Assembly: GCA_963804055.1 (NCBI GenBank)
Contig: CAWDOU010000013.1
Location: 62,001-126,000 of the forward strand
Source: Bog-473 sp963804055
GTDB taxonomy: Bacteria > Actinomycetota > Acidimicrobiia > Acidimicrobiales > RAAP-2
Reading direction: 5' to 3'
DNA length: 64,000 bases
The translations under genes were made by a program, and so were the position numbers. The notes beneath the pieces are model-generated. The model worked only from the letters and a program-made list of their open reading frames with translations, was not told where the DNA came from and ran no database searches. Positions 34,951 to 44,157 of the stretch are shown piece after piece (the stretch's first letter is position 1; each line of letters begins with the position of its first letter).

Positions 34951-35724
34951 ATGGCGGAGGTGGGGTTGTTCGATTCCGCATCAGAGGCCTACGACATCGG
35001 ACGGCCTTCCTATCCGAGCGCCCTCTACGACTCGGTTGCATCACTCTGCGGCTCCTGGGCGGCGAAGACGGTGGTGGACGGAGGAGCCGGGACCGGGATA
35101 GCGACCCGCGAGCTTGTCGAGCGAGGGGCGGTCGTCATCGCACTCGACCCCGATCGCGCCATGCTCGGTCGGGCAGTCGCTCGCAGCTTCGGGCTCCGGG
35201 CGGTCGTGGCCGATGCCGTTGCAATCCCGCTGCGCTCCCGGTGTGTTGATCTGCTCACGTTCGCGCAGAGCTGGCACTGGGTGGACCAGGAGGGTGGTAC
35301 CCGCGAAGCGGCCCGCGTGCTCAAGCACGGCGGATGGTGGGCCGCCTGGTGGAACCAACCTTGGGCCGATGCCGAAGCGTGGTTCGACGAGTACTACTCA
35401 CTCCTCGAGATGCGATGCGACGGTCTGTCCAGGAACCAACGCAATGTGGACTGGTGCGCCGACGCCGTTGCGAGCAGTCAGGACTTTCACGCCCCGACCC
35501 AGTCGACCTTCGAGTGGGAGAGGCGGGTCGACGTGGAGCATTGGCTTGTCGACCTGAGTAGTCATTCCTACGTCCTCACCCTGCCGGCGGCCGAGCGGAG
35601 GCAATTGCTCATGGACGTCGAGTCCACATTGCGGGATGCCTTCGTCGACGGAACGATGGTGGTGCCGTACCTGACCTTTCTGTGGATGGCGCAATCAGCT
35701 GGCGGCCCGGAGGCGGGCGGATGA
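34951..35724 (+). CDS. SAM-dependent methyltransferase (class I)
   Basis: A 257-aa Rossmann-type methyltransferase. SAM-binding motif I is VVDGGAGTGIATREL; the acidic residue closing strand 2 is in VIALDPD. Motif II is near VADAVAIPLRSRCVDLLTFAQSWHWV, where the unusual SWHW is common in the methyltransferase 11 group. The start MAEVGLFDSASEAYDIGRPSYP is typical of that group. Substrate unknown. It follows the ferredoxin by 73 nt and may be independent. Confidence 0.85.
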   Translation: MAEVGLFDSASEAYDIGRPSYPSALYDSVASLCGSWAAKTVVDGGAGTGIATRELVERGAVVIALDPDRAMLGRAVARSFGLRAVVADAVAIPLRSRCVDLLTFAQSWHWVDQEGGTREAARVLKHGGWWAAWWNQPWADAEAWFDEYYSLLEMRCDGLSRNQRNVDWCADAVASSQDFHAPTQSTFEWERRVDVEHWLVDLSSHSYVLTLPAAERRQLLMDVESTLRDAFVDGTMVVPYLTFLWMAQSAGGPEAGG

Positions 35725-35763
35725 ATCCCTTCAGATCGGACCGGGAACGCCGATAATTCCTCG

Positions 35764-37284
35764 GTGAGCGTCGGCTCGCTGGAATCGGACCTGGTCGCAT
35801 CCGTGCGTGCGGCCGCGCCCGAACGGAGCCGACGGCGGCGTGGCCTCGTGGGCATCGCCGCGCTGGGGGCGCTCGGCTCGGGCCTCTTGGCGCTGGCGAG
35901 CGATCTCCCCGCGTCGCCCTACGGACCGCACGCCGGAGGCAGCTGGCCCCTGGCGGCCTCCGGTCACGCACCCGGTTGGGAGGGTCCGGGCCTGCCGGCG
36001 TGGGCCGGTCCGGCCAACAGCGGGCCCGGGATCGCGTCGGGGCACCTGCTGCTCCTTGGGGCGGCCGTCGCCGGACTCGTGCTGCTGGGTCTCGCCTGGC
36101 TCAGCCTGTGGCGTGCCGTGCGAACCGATGCGACCCTCCGGTGGCGACGCCTCTGGTGGGTCCTGGCTGCATGGACCGTCCCCCTGCTCCTCGCCGCCCC
36201 GTTCGCCAGCCAGGACGTGTGGGTCTACGTGGCGCAGGGGAAGCTGGTGGCGTCCGGCCTCGGTGCGGCCAGCCCGGTGCACCTCCTCGGGCATCACTCG
36301 CCGTGGGTGGCGGCCGTCGATCCCCGGTACCTCACCGGCCCGTCGATCTACGGGCCCGGAGCGGTCGATCTCTCTGCGCTGTTCGCCAGGGGCGCGGGCG
36401 GGCATCCGTGGATTGCCGTCGAGGGATGGCGCCTGGCCGTCATCGCGAGCCTGCTGCTGTGCGCGTGGGGTGTCGCCCGGGCTGCCGCGGGGCGCGGCAT
36501 CAACCCCGTCGAGGCAGTGGTCGCGGGCGTGGCGAATCCCGCTGTGCTCGTGGTCTTCGTGGCCGGCATTCACAACGACGCCGTGATGATCAGCCTCATC
36601 GTGGCCGGCGTCGCCCTGGCGCTGGCCGAGCGGCCGTGGTGGGCGCTGTGTCTGGCCGCGCTCGCCGTGACGGTCAAGGCGCCGGCCGCACTCGCGGTGT
36701 TGACGATCGCCTGGTGGTACGTGCGGGGCTCCTGGCGTCGCCGGGCCGGCTCTTTGGCGGGTGGGCTCGCCCTGACCCTCGCTGCGCTCCTGGCCGCCGG
36801 CCTGGCCTGCGGAGGTGATGGGTTCAGCTGGCTGCATTCGGCCTCGGTGGCCACCGTGGCCAGCTCGTTCTCGCTGCTCAACCTGGCCGGCACCACCTCG
36901 TCGAGTCTGGCCAACGTGATCCAGCTCGGTGGCATCGCCCTGGCCTTGGCCATCGTCCTGCTGCTCCCGCGGCGAGCGAGCTGGGTCGGCGCCCTTGCCC
37001 TGGGCCTCGGCGTGATGGCCGTCTGCGCCACCAACCCGCAGCCCTGGTATGTCCTGTGGGCGCTGCCACTGCTCGCCTGCACCGGCTGCGATGCCCGGCT
37101 CCGTCGCCTCGCCATCTGCATGCTGTGCGCGATGGCCGCCTGGAGCGTGCTTCCGTTGGGCAACCTCGTCTGGTTCGCCGGGATCGCCGGGCTGACCTGG
37201 ACCGTGGCCCGCTGGGAGCACCAGCGCCAGGAGGCCCGGCCTGCGGCCGCACCTCACGCGGTCGTTCCTCACCAGGCCGGGTAG
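35764..37284 (+). CDS. MptB-like polyprenol-phosphate-mannose-dependent mannosyltransferase
   Basis: A 506-aa GT-C fold membrane protein with about 12-13 hydrophobic helices. The first external loop has acidic QDVWVYVAQGK and later SIYGPGAVDL, the D-x-x-x-Y...YGP pattern of MptA/MptB alpha-1,6-mannosyltransferases. These extend lipomannan using decaprenyl-phosphomannose. GTG 35764 is the proposed start. The exact linkage is not deducible, and another actinobacterial GT87/GT-C enzyme is possible. Confidence 0.75.
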   Translation: MSVGSLESDLVASVRAAAPERSRRRRGLVGIAALGALGSGLLALASDLPASPYGPHAGGSWPLAASGHAPGWEGPGLPAWAGPANSGPGIASGHLLLLGAAVAGLVLLGLAWLSLWRAVRTDATLRWRRLWWVLAAWTVPLLLAAPFASQDVWVYVAQGKLVASGLGAASPVHLLGHHSPWVAAVDPRYLTGPSIYGPGAVDLSALFARGAGGHPWIAVEGWRLAVIASLLLCAWGVARAAAGRGINPVEAVVAGVANPAVLVVFVAGIHNDAVMISLIVAGVALALAERPWWALCLAALAVTVKAPAALAVLTIAWWYVRGSWRRRAGSLAGGLALTLAALLAAGLACGGDGFSWLHSASVATVASSFSLLNLAGTTSSSLANVIQLGGIALALAIVLLLPRRASWVGALALGLGVMAVCATNPQPWYVLWALPLLACTGCDARLRRLAICMLCAMAAWSVLPLGNLVWFAGIAGLTWTVARWEHQRQEARPAAAPHAVVPHQAG

Positions 37285-37357
37285 GGCCGGGACCGGCCGG
37301 CTCCCCCACCACGCCGGATGCTCCCTATGATCGGCGCCACGTCGAGACGGGGGATGC

Positions 37358-38425
37358 ATGACGACAGAGACCGAGACCGCGTTCAAGGAATTGCTCCAGA
37401 CCGTGAGCGCCACGCATGAGCACATGGTCGAGCAGCTCGCCGACGATCCTGAGACCCTCCTCGAAGCGCACAAATGGGTGCTCTCCATCCTGCAGGTTGC
37501 GGCCGAGGTGAACGTGTGGGCCGACCGGGCCCGCCCCCGCTTCGTCGAGATCGTGGGGCCGTACAAGAAGTGGGGCGGCGACAATGCCGACGCCTTCTAC
37601 TGCTACGCGCCGATCGATCCCACCCGGACCTACCGGGTCAGGCTCGAGCCCGGTGACGCCGTCTACATGTCGCTCACGGTCTACGGGGGCCCCGACGACG
37701 GGCACTACTCCACCCGCATCGTCGGGTCAGCCAACAGCGAGGGCGTCGAGCGGGACGCGGAAGGGGCGATCCACATCGTCATCTCGCCGGATGACCCCGG
37801 TGAGCCCGGCATCCTCTGGATCCGCCTCGAGGACGATGCCGTCGCCGCCATCACCCGGGACTACCTCGACGACCCGCGGACGGGAACCCGCGCCGTCTGG
37901 CACATCGAGGCCGACGACCCGCCCGAGACCTACCGTCAGGACGACGCCGACCTGGCCCGACGCTTCCGAGCCGCCACGACGTGGGTCCGCGAGCAATCGA
38001 GCATCGTGCCCATCCCGCTCGGCACGCCCAACGCCATCGATCCTCCCTACCCGGTGCCGACCACCACCTTCGGGTGGGCGGCGGGGGACGCCGCCTACGC
38101 CATGGGTGCCTACGAGTTGGCCGAGGACGAGGCCCTGGTCATCCGCGGGCGCTCGCCCGAGTGCGTCTTCTGGAACATGTGCCTGTGGAACCGCCTGCTC
38201 CACACCTACAACTACGACTACGAGCGCGTGACCATCAACGGCTCCGAGGTCCAGTACGAGCCCGACGGCTCCTGGATCATCGTCGTGTCCGCCCGGCGGC
38301 CGACCCACTCCAACTGGGTCTCCACCGCCGGGCACACATCGGGTCGCATCTGGTTCCGCTGGTTCCTCCCCGCCGAGACGCCCGAGCAGCCCCAAGTCGA
38401 GGTCCTTCCGGTGGACACCGTATGA
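37358..38425 (+). CDS. DUF1214-domain protein
   Basis: A 355-aa soluble protein with the DUF1214 C-terminal pattern (YELAEDEALVIRGRSPE, WNMCLWNRLLHTYNY, DGSWIIVVS). The N-terminal half, with WGGDNADAFYCYAPID and a jelly-roll-like strand series, is also typical of this actinobacterial group. Function is unknown; relatives sit near lipid, sterol or sulfotransferase genes. The stop overlaps the sulfotransferase ATG (ATGA), so joint action on one substrate is likely. Confidence 0.8.
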   Translation: MTTETETAFKELLQTVSATHEHMVEQLADDPETLLEAHKWVLSILQVAAEVNVWADRARPRFVEIVGPYKKWGGDNADAFYCYAPIDPTRTYRVRLEPGDAVYMSLTVYGGPDDGHYSTRIVGSANSEGVERDAEGAIHIVISPDDPGEPGILWIRLEDDAVAAITRDYLDDPRTGTRAVWHIEADDPPETYRQDDADLARRFRAATTWVREQSSIVPIPLGTPNAIDPPYPVPTTTFGWAAGDAAYAMGAYELAEDEALVIRGRSPECVFWNMCLWNRLLHTYNYDYERVTINGSEVQYEPDGSWIIVVSARRPTHSNWVSTAGHTSGRIWFRWFLPAETPEQPQVEVLPVDTV

Positions 38426-39684
38426 GTGCGCGGCCGGCCGCCGTCCACATCGACGACCTGGCCGAGCCGCACTACAGCGACGAGGTGCGCGCCATCCTCG
38501 ACTTCATGGAAGACGCCGGGTCGCAGCTGACCCTCGATGCGGCCGGGCTCATGGCGACGGCACGCACCGAGACCGGCCTGCAGGACTTCGGGGCCGACGA
38601 CTTCGTGGAGCGGCTCGAGGTCCTGTGCGCCGCCATGCGCGATGAAGGCGGCTTCAACGGTGCCGGCATCATGCAGCAGCACGTCTTCATCCTCGGCCTG
38701 TTGAAGAACCGGCTGCTGATAGCGGATCTCCTGCGGCGGCACCCCGAGATCCTCGACGAGCACATCGTGGCCCCGATCATCATCTGCGGGCTGCCGCGGA
38801 CCGGCACCACACATCTGCACAACCTCATGTCGGCCGACCCCGCCCTGCGATCACTCCCCTACTGGGAGAGCCTCGAACCGGTCCTCCCCCCGCACGAGGT
38901 CCCGGCTCCCGGCGACGCCGACCCCCGCCTGGGGCGCACGGAGGTGGCCCTCTCCTTCCTCAACACGGCCCTGCCTTACTTCAAACGCATGCACGAGATG
39001 ACGGTCGAGCACACCCACGAGGAGATCCAGCTCCTCGCCATCGACTTCTCCACCATGCTCTTCGAGACGACCGCCCCCATGCCGTCCTGGCGCGATGCCT
39101 ACCTCGCGCGCGATCAACGCCCGACCTACGCCTACCTGCGCACCGTCCTCAAGGTCCTGCAGTGGCTCCGCGGGGGCACCCGCTGGGTGCTCAAGACGCC
39201 CCAGCACCTCGAGCAGTTCCCGGCGCTGGTCGACACCTTCCCCGACGCCACGTTCGTGGTGACCCACCGCGACCCCGTATCGGTCACGGCATCCATGGTG
39301 ACGATGATCGCCTACACGGCGCGCCTCACCCGGGACCGGGTCGACGTCGAGGGCATGGGCGCCTACTGGGCCGACCGGCTCGAACGCATGCTGCGCCGCT
39401 GCACCGAGGAGCGCGACGCCCTGCCGGCCGATCGCACCATCGACGTGCGCTTCGACGAGTTCATGGCCGACGATCTCGCCATGGTCGGACGGGTTTACGA
39501 CCTGGCCGGCCAGCCCCTGGACCGGCGCGCCACCGAATCGATGGCGTCGTTCATGGGCACGCACCCGCGCGGTCGCTTCGGAGCGGTCGCCTACGACCTG
39601 GCCGAGTTCGGCCTCGACGGCGCCGAGCGGCGCCGCGCCCTCGCTTTCTACACCGAGCGCTTCGGGGTGACGGCCGAGCCCTGA
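38422..39684 (+). CDS. Sulfotransferase family protein
   Basis: A 420-aa protein with the PAPS-binding signatures: the 5'-phosphosulfate loop IICGLPRTGTTHLHNLM (about 117-133) and a 3'-phosphate site near FVVTHRDPVSVTASM. It begins with a helical N-terminal domain (about 100 residues) typical of the actinobacterial Stf group, which sulfates lipids or small hydroxyl compounds. Coupled to the DUF1214 gene. Confidence 0.88.
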   Translation: MSARPAAVHIDDLAEPHYSDEVRAILDFMEDAGSQLTLDAAGLMATARTETGLQDFGADDFVERLEVLCAAMRDEGGFNGAGIMQQHVFILGLLKNRLLIADLLRRHPEILDEHIVAPIIICGLPRTGTTHLHNLMSADPALRSLPYWESLEPVLPPHEVPAPGDADPRLGRTEVALSFLNTALPYFKRMHEMTVEHTHEEIQLLAIDFSTMLFETTAPMPSWRDAYLARDQRPTYAYLRTVLKVLQWLRGGTRWVLKTPQHLEQFPALVDTFPDATFVVTHRDPVSVTASMVTMIAYTARLTRDRVDVEGMGAYWADRLERMLRRCTEERDALPADRTIDVRFDEFMADDLAMVGRVYDLAGQPLDRRATESMASFMGTHPRGRFGAVAYDLAEFGLDGAERRRALAFYTERFGVTAEP

Positions 39685-39691
39685 CGCGGGT

Positions 39692-40132
39692 TCAGCGGAC
39701 GACGGAGCGGCGGATCCGGCCCCGGCGCCGGGCCACGTGCACGCACAGGAAGGCCAGCAGGACGAGGGCCGAGAGGACGTGCCACCCGATGTCGCGGAAG
39801 GGGATGCCCACCGACCGGGGATGGAGGATGACCTGCGTGCCCGTGAGCAGGTCCCAGGTTCCCGACACCAGCACGTTGACGGTCAGGAGGGCCAGGACGG
39901 TGTCGGACCAGGCCTGCCGGCTCCGGCGTGCCGCCCACGAGTGCACCCGGACGAGGCTCCCGAGCAGTCGCACGACCGTGTGGCGTCGCTGCGCCACATG
40001 CACGACCACCAGGGCGACGAAGGCCAGGCCCACGACGAGGTGCGGCGTGCCCTCGGTGATGAGGGTGACGGTGGCCAGGGAGGCCGCAAACGTCGCGAGC
40101 AACAGGACATGGACGAGCCAACGGCCTTGCAT
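39692..40132 (-). CDS. DUF4405/cytochrome b561-like membrane protein
   Basis: A 146-aa membrane protein with four hydrophobic helices. His residues at helix ends (HLVVGLAFVALVVVHVAQRR and DIGWHVLSALVLLAFLCVH) fit DUF4405-type diheme b561-like proteins. The start at 40132 avoids overlap with the permease gene; a codon at 40186 is possible. Proposed role: membrane haem electron transfer. Confidence 0.6.
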   Translation of the reverse strand: MQGRWLVHVLLLATFAASLATVTLITEGTPHLVVGLAFVALVVVHVAQRRHTVVRLLGSLVRVHSWAARRSRQAWSDTVLALLTVNVLVSGTWDLLTGTQVILHPRSVGIPFRDIGWHVLSALVLLAFLCVHVARRRGRIRRSVVR

Positions 40133-40157
40133 CCGGCGGCGCTGCTGATCACCCGGC

Positions 40158-42728
40158 CTATTCCACCGGCCGGGTGCCGATGCCACGGGGCTCCCGCCCG
40201 GCCAGGACCCAGCCGATGAGGACGGCGGCCACCGGCATGGCGATCACAATGAAGAAGAGATTGCCCCAGGGCACGTGGTCGATGATGTCCGAGACGCCGC
40301 CTTCCAACGCGTTGGAGCGGAACCATCCGAAGAGGCCGACGTACGCGGCCAGCGTGCCGAGCAGCGCACCGAGGAAGGCGAGGCCCCCCGCCGTCACGGC
40401 CGTCAGGCCGCGCCGCGTGCGCGAGCTGGCGCCGGTGGCCGTGAGCGTGCGCAGCTCGTTCGCCGTCTCGCTCCGGATGAGCCCCACGCTCATGGCGAGG
40501 ACCCCGAGCGCCAGGGCGATGCCGAAGACGGTGGCCCAGTTCACGATCTCGGCCGACGTCGGCGCGTCGTTCTTCGACTCGATGCTCAGGTCACCGGCGG
40601 CGGCCAGCGAGTTGGCGCTGGTCAGCTGGACCTGCGTGATCGGGCTGCCGGCCACGATCGTCCAGCCCTCGAGGCTGTCCTGGCTTGCGACGTGCAGCCT
40701 GCGCAGCGCGCTCTCCGTGATCACCGTGTTCGGCGACGACGTGCCGACGGGGAGCCGGCTCTCCTCCTGGACCACGGGATGGGCCAGGCACTGGTTGGGT
40801 GTGCACTCGTTCTCACCGTTGCCGCCGGCCCCGAGTCCCTGGAAGCCGTCGCCGCCCTTGCCACCCCCGCCGAAGGTCAGCTGCACGCCCGAGCCGGCCA
40901 GACCGGGCCGCGCACTCAGGATGTCGACGTCGGAGGGGATGGACGAGGGGTCGATGCCGTAGGCCCGCAGGAGCGCCGGCGTCGCCACGTAGATCGGGCC
41001 GTCCCACTGCCGGCCCGACCCACTCGGGTTCTGCAGGCCCACCGCGGGATTGATCAGCTCGACCATGTCCTTGGCCCCGACGGCCGCCGCGATGGCACGC
41101 GCGGTCGCCGTCTGGGCCGACAGGCTCGGTGGCGCCGGGGCGGTCTCCGCCTGGGGCCCGTTCTGCCCGGGCGTGATGAGCTCGCTACCGGCGGCGGGCG
41201 GGCTGTACACGTTGAGCGTGTTGGCCGCCATGTTCTGCCCCACGTAGTCGAAGACGTTGGAATAGCGGGCGACGGCGACGGCACAGATGATGACGGCGAT
41301 CATGATGCCGAGACTGATGGCGGACAGGGCGGAGCCCGAGCGGGCGCGGTAGCGCGCCATGTCGCGCAACGGCAGGCGGATGGCGATCGGCGAGCGGCTC
41401 CCGACCCGGGCCAGCAGGGCGAGGAAGAACGGCGACACCAGGATGATCCCGACGATCAACGCGATCAGACCCGGGACCAGCCAGATGACGCCGCCTCCGT
41501 TCCCCGCGGCGCCGGACAGCGAGAACATGACGAAGCCGACGACCAGCGCCACCACGCCGGGAATCAGCGAGCGGTGGATCTGGCGGGGTGGTGCGGGCCG
41601 CCCGGCGAGCGCACTGACGATCGGCACGCGGGTGATGGCGCGCGCCGGGTAGCCGGCCGCGAAGAACGTTGCCACGACCGCCAGCACCATGGCCGGCACG
41701 ATCACGCCCCAGGGCAGCGCGAACGTGCCGATGACATGATGCGCGCTCTGCTCGTTGTGCGGTCGGTAGGCGACCCAGAGGCCCAGGCCCAGGGCGAAGC
41801 CCACGACGGCGCCGACGAACCCCACGAGGACGCCGTTGGCCTCCAGGACGAGCCGGACGTTGCGGTCGGTCGCCCCCATGGACTCGACCATGCCGAGGGA
41901 GCGCATGCGCCGCTGGGCCAGCACGGTGAACCCGCCGATCGACACCAGGGCGATCAGGAGCATGCCCACGGTGGCCAGCGCCAGGATGATGGTCTCCGGG
42001 TTGATGATGTTGTTGTTCGCCCCGGGCGTGGTGACGTACGTGGGGAGGTTCTTGGCCGCCGACGGCGAGGCGTCGAAGAGGACGTTCACCTGGGTCGGGT
42101 GCGCCACCTGCCCCGGCGCCACCAGCGCGAACTCGTCCAGGAGGCTCTGGGGGTTCTGCACAATGCCGACGACGGTCTTGCCGCCCAGGGGCCAGGCGTC
42201 GCCGACGCTCAGGTTGAGCTCGGAGGCCAGTTTGGGCGTGAGCGCGATCTGATTCGACCCGGTCGGATAGTGCCCCGAGAGCAGCTGGAGCATCGGCCCG
42301 CCGTAGGGGCCGTGCGGGTCCTGGGACCGGAGCTGGTACGTCTGGGTCGAGCCGGGGACGCTGAAGGTCTGGTTGTCGATGATCTGCACCCGGCCGAAGC
42401 GCTGCTCCAGCAGGGCGGTCTGTGCGGCCACGTAGGCCGGGCTCTCGTTCCCCGACTTGGCCGTGGGCGTCAGGTTGAACGTCGCGAGATCGTGGGCGGT
42501 GCCGAACCCGGCGTTGGCCGGCGGCGGTGTGTTGACCGCCACGGCCGAGCCGACGACGGTGGCCGCCACGGCAACAACGATGAGGAGCAGGATCAGGAAC
42601 TGCTGGCGCCACTCCCGCCTGAAGAGCCGCCAGGACCAGCGCAGCATGGCCCGGCGGGCGGGGACTCCGCCGCTGCCCGGCCGCGGCGCCGCGTCGAGCG
42701 ACGGCCGTTCGAGGACGTCGATGCTCAT
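40158..42728 (-). CDS. FtsX-like ABC transporter permease, large
   Basis: An 856-aa permease with an N-terminal helix (FLILLLIVVAVAATVVGSAVAV), two FtsX-type three-helix modules (about 250-360 and 735-845) and two large extracytoplasmic domains, plus central helices around 390-440. The first module contains AQRRMRSLGMVESMGATDRN, the family coupling segment. This 10-helix form is usual in Gram-positive lipid or antimicrobial-peptide transporters. It shares 4 nt with the ATPase gene and is controlled with PadR. Confidence 0.88.
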   Translation of the reverse strand: MSIDVLERPSLDAAPRPGSGGVPARRAMLRWSWRLFRREWRQQFLILLLIVVAVAATVVGSAVAVNTPPPANAGFGTAHDLATFNLTPTAKSGNESPAYVAAQTALLEQRFGRVQIIDNQTFSVPGSTQTYQLRSQDPHGPYGGPMLQLLSGHYPTGSNQIALTPKLASELNLSVGDAWPLGGKTVVGIVQNPQSLLDEFALVAPGQVAHPTQVNVLFDASPSAAKNLPTYVTTPGANNNIINPETIILALATVGMLLIALVSIGGFTVLAQRRMRSLGMVESMGATDRNVRLVLEANGVLVGFVGAVVGFALGLGLWVAYRPHNEQSAHHVIGTFALPWGVIVPAMVLAVVATFFAAGYPARAITRVPIVSALAGRPAPPRQIHRSLIPGVVALVVGFVMFSLSGAAGNGGGVIWLVPGLIALIVGIILVSPFFLALLARVGSRSPIAIRLPLRDMARYRARSGSALSAISLGIMIAVIICAVAVARYSNVFDYVGQNMAANTLNVYSPPAAGSELITPGQNGPQAETAPAPPSLSAQTATARAIAAAVGAKDMVELINPAVGLQNPSGSGRQWDGPIYVATPALLRAYGIDPSSIPSDVDILSARPGLAGSGVQLTFGGGGKGGDGFQGLGAGGNGENECTPNQCLAHPVVQEESRLPVGTSSPNTVITESALRRLHVASQDSLEGWTIVAGSPITQVQLTSANSLAAAGDLSIESKNDAPTSAEIVNWATVFGIALALGVLAMSVGLIRSETANELRTLTATGASSRTRRGLTAVTAGGLAFLGALLGTLAAYVGLFGWFRSNALEGGVSDIIDHVPWGNLFFIVIAMPVAAVLIGWVLAGREPRGIGTRPVE

Positions 42729-43447
42729 CGGTTGGGGACGTCGGCCAGGAACGCTTCGGGACTGTCCACCGGCAGCGTCTGATCGACGATGCGCCCGTCA
42801 CGCAGGAAGATGACGCGGTCGGCCCACGAGGCCAATTGCGCGTCGTGGGTGACCACGACCGCCGCCAGGCCGCGACGGCACGCCGCCAGGATCAGGCGCA
42901 TGACGCTCTCGGCGTTGGTCGAGTCCAGTGCGCCGGAGGGCTCGTCGGCCAGCAGGAGCTGGCGTCCCCCGACCACGGCCCGCGCAATGGCCACCCGCTG
43001 GCGCTCGCCACCCGACAGCTGGTCGGGGTAGTGCGCGGCCCGGTCCCGCAACCCGAACTCCTCGAGCGTCCCGATCGCCGTCGCCTGTGCCTTGCGGGCG
43101 GCCACGCCGTCGAGCTCGAGCGGCAGGGACACGTTCTCCAGCGCGCTCAACCCGGCCAGCAGGTTGTAGTCCTGGAAGACGTACCCGATGGACTGGCGCC
43201 GCAGCTGCGCCTTGGCGTTGCGAGACAGCGATGACAGCGCACGACCGCCGACGTAGACCTCGCCGCTCGTGGCGTCCTCCAGGCTGCCGGCGATGGTCAG
43301 CAACGTGCTCTTGCCCGACCCGCTGGCGCCCATCACCGCCACCAGGGAGCCGGACTCGACGGAGAGGTCGATCCGGTGGAGCGCCTGGACCTCGGTGGCC
43401 CCCTCCCCGTAGACCTTGGAGATGTCGCGTAGCTCGAGGTAGCTCAT
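42725..43447 (-). CDS. ABC transporter ATP-binding protein (MacB/LolD-type)
   Basis: A 240-aa ATPase: Walker A GASGSGKSTLL, Q-loop FQDYNLLAGLSALENVSLPLE, signature LSGGERQRVAIARAV, Walker B LLLADEPSGALD, and switch VVTHDAQ. It partners the large FtsX-like permease. ATG 43447 overlaps the padR stop by 4 nt, giving the three-gene operon padR-ATPase-permease. Confidence 0.92.
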   Translation of the reverse strand: MSYLELRDISKVYGEGATEVQALHRIDLSVESGSLVAVMGASGSGKSTLLTIAGSLEDATSGEVYVGGRALSSLSRNAKAQLRRQSIGYVFQDYNLLAGLSALENVSLPLELDGVAARKAQATAIGTLEEFGLRDRAAHYPDQLSGGERQRVAIARAVVGGRQLLLADEPSGALDSTNAESVMRLILAACRRGLAAVVVTHDAQLASWADRVIFLRDGRIVDQTLPVDSPEAFLADVPNR

Positions 43448-44031
43448 TCGGGGGCTCCCACCTTGCGCCGGGCCTTGGGGAGGGGGAACGACGGGGGGGC
43501 CGGCGCGTCTTCGCCCGCCGCCGCTCTCTTCAGACGTCCGTCGGCCGTGTCCAGCCACCGGATCAGCGAGTCGAGGCGGAAGAGCTCGGCGTCGACCACC
43601 AGCGCGAAGTTGATGTCGAGGCGCGATTCGTCCTCCTTGAGACGTGTCCACTGCTGCATCAGCTCCACGAGGTAGCGCCGGTGCACCTGGACCACCTCGT
43701 GCACGTCGACCCCGGGGAGACCCAGGGCGACCAGCACCTTGATCACCAGCTCGTCGCGGGGCGGGGACGAGAAGTCCGGCGGGGTGCGCAGCCACTGATC
43801 GAGCTCGTCCGCCCCCTCCCGGGTGATGTGGAAGCCCTTCTGCGGGCCTTCCTCCACCGGGTCGTCGGACTCGACCAACCCGTCACGCTCCAAGCGCTGC
43901 AGGGTCGTGTACACCTGCCCGACGTTCAGCGGCCAGACCTCACCGGTCCGTGCCTCGAATTCCTGGCGCAGTTGCAGCCCGTACTTCGGCCCCTCGCTCA
44001 GCAGGGCCAAGAGGGCGTGGCGGACGCTCAT
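43444..44031 (-). CDS. PadR-family transcriptional regulator
   Basis: A 195-aa regulator. The winged helix MSVRHALLALLSEGPKYGLQL...VYTTLQRLERDGLV is diagnostic, and a C-terminal helical dimerisation domain of the VirII/PadR-C type follows (residues about 95-175). It is likely an auto-repressor of the padR-ABC operon, relieved by a transported drug or peptide. A 23-bp palindrome lies directly upstream. Confidence 0.92.
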   Translation of the reverse strand: MSVRHALLALLSEGPKYGLQLRQEFEARTGEVWPLNVGQVYTTLQRLERDGLVESDDPVEEGPQKGFHITREGADELDQWLRTPPDFSSPPRDELVIKVLVALGLPGVDVHEVVQVHRRYLVELMQQWTRLKEDESRLDINFALVVDAELFRLDSLIRWLDTADGRLKRAAAGEDAPAPPSFPLPKARRKVGAPE

Positions 44032-44046
44032 GAACGCTCGTTTCGA

Positions 44047-44069
44047 AGTAGCATACTGAGTATCCTACT
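44047..44069. promoter_or_regulatory. Palindromic operator upstream of padR
   Basis: AGTAG-C-ATAC-TGA-GTAT-C-CTACT: arms of five and four bases on each side match exactly about the TGA centre, 16 nt upstream of the padR ATG. The position suits auto-repression. Confidence 0.6.
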
Positions 44070-44157
44070 CTGAGAGCTGGCCCCTGGCAAGGGGGTTGAC
44101 CTCGGTCTTGGACGGGACCCGCCCTGTGCGGCTCCCGCCGGCCCTTCCCGGCCGAAC

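Noticed and set aside
35731..37584. 617-codon minus-strand ORF
   Set aside because: It is a GC-driven antisense shadow of the MptB-like membrane gene; its sequence is low-complexity Gly/Arg/His without domains.
40275..42782. 835-codon plus-strand ORF
   Set aside because: Antisense shadow of the large FtsX-like permease, which has clear transmembrane and family motifs on the other strand.
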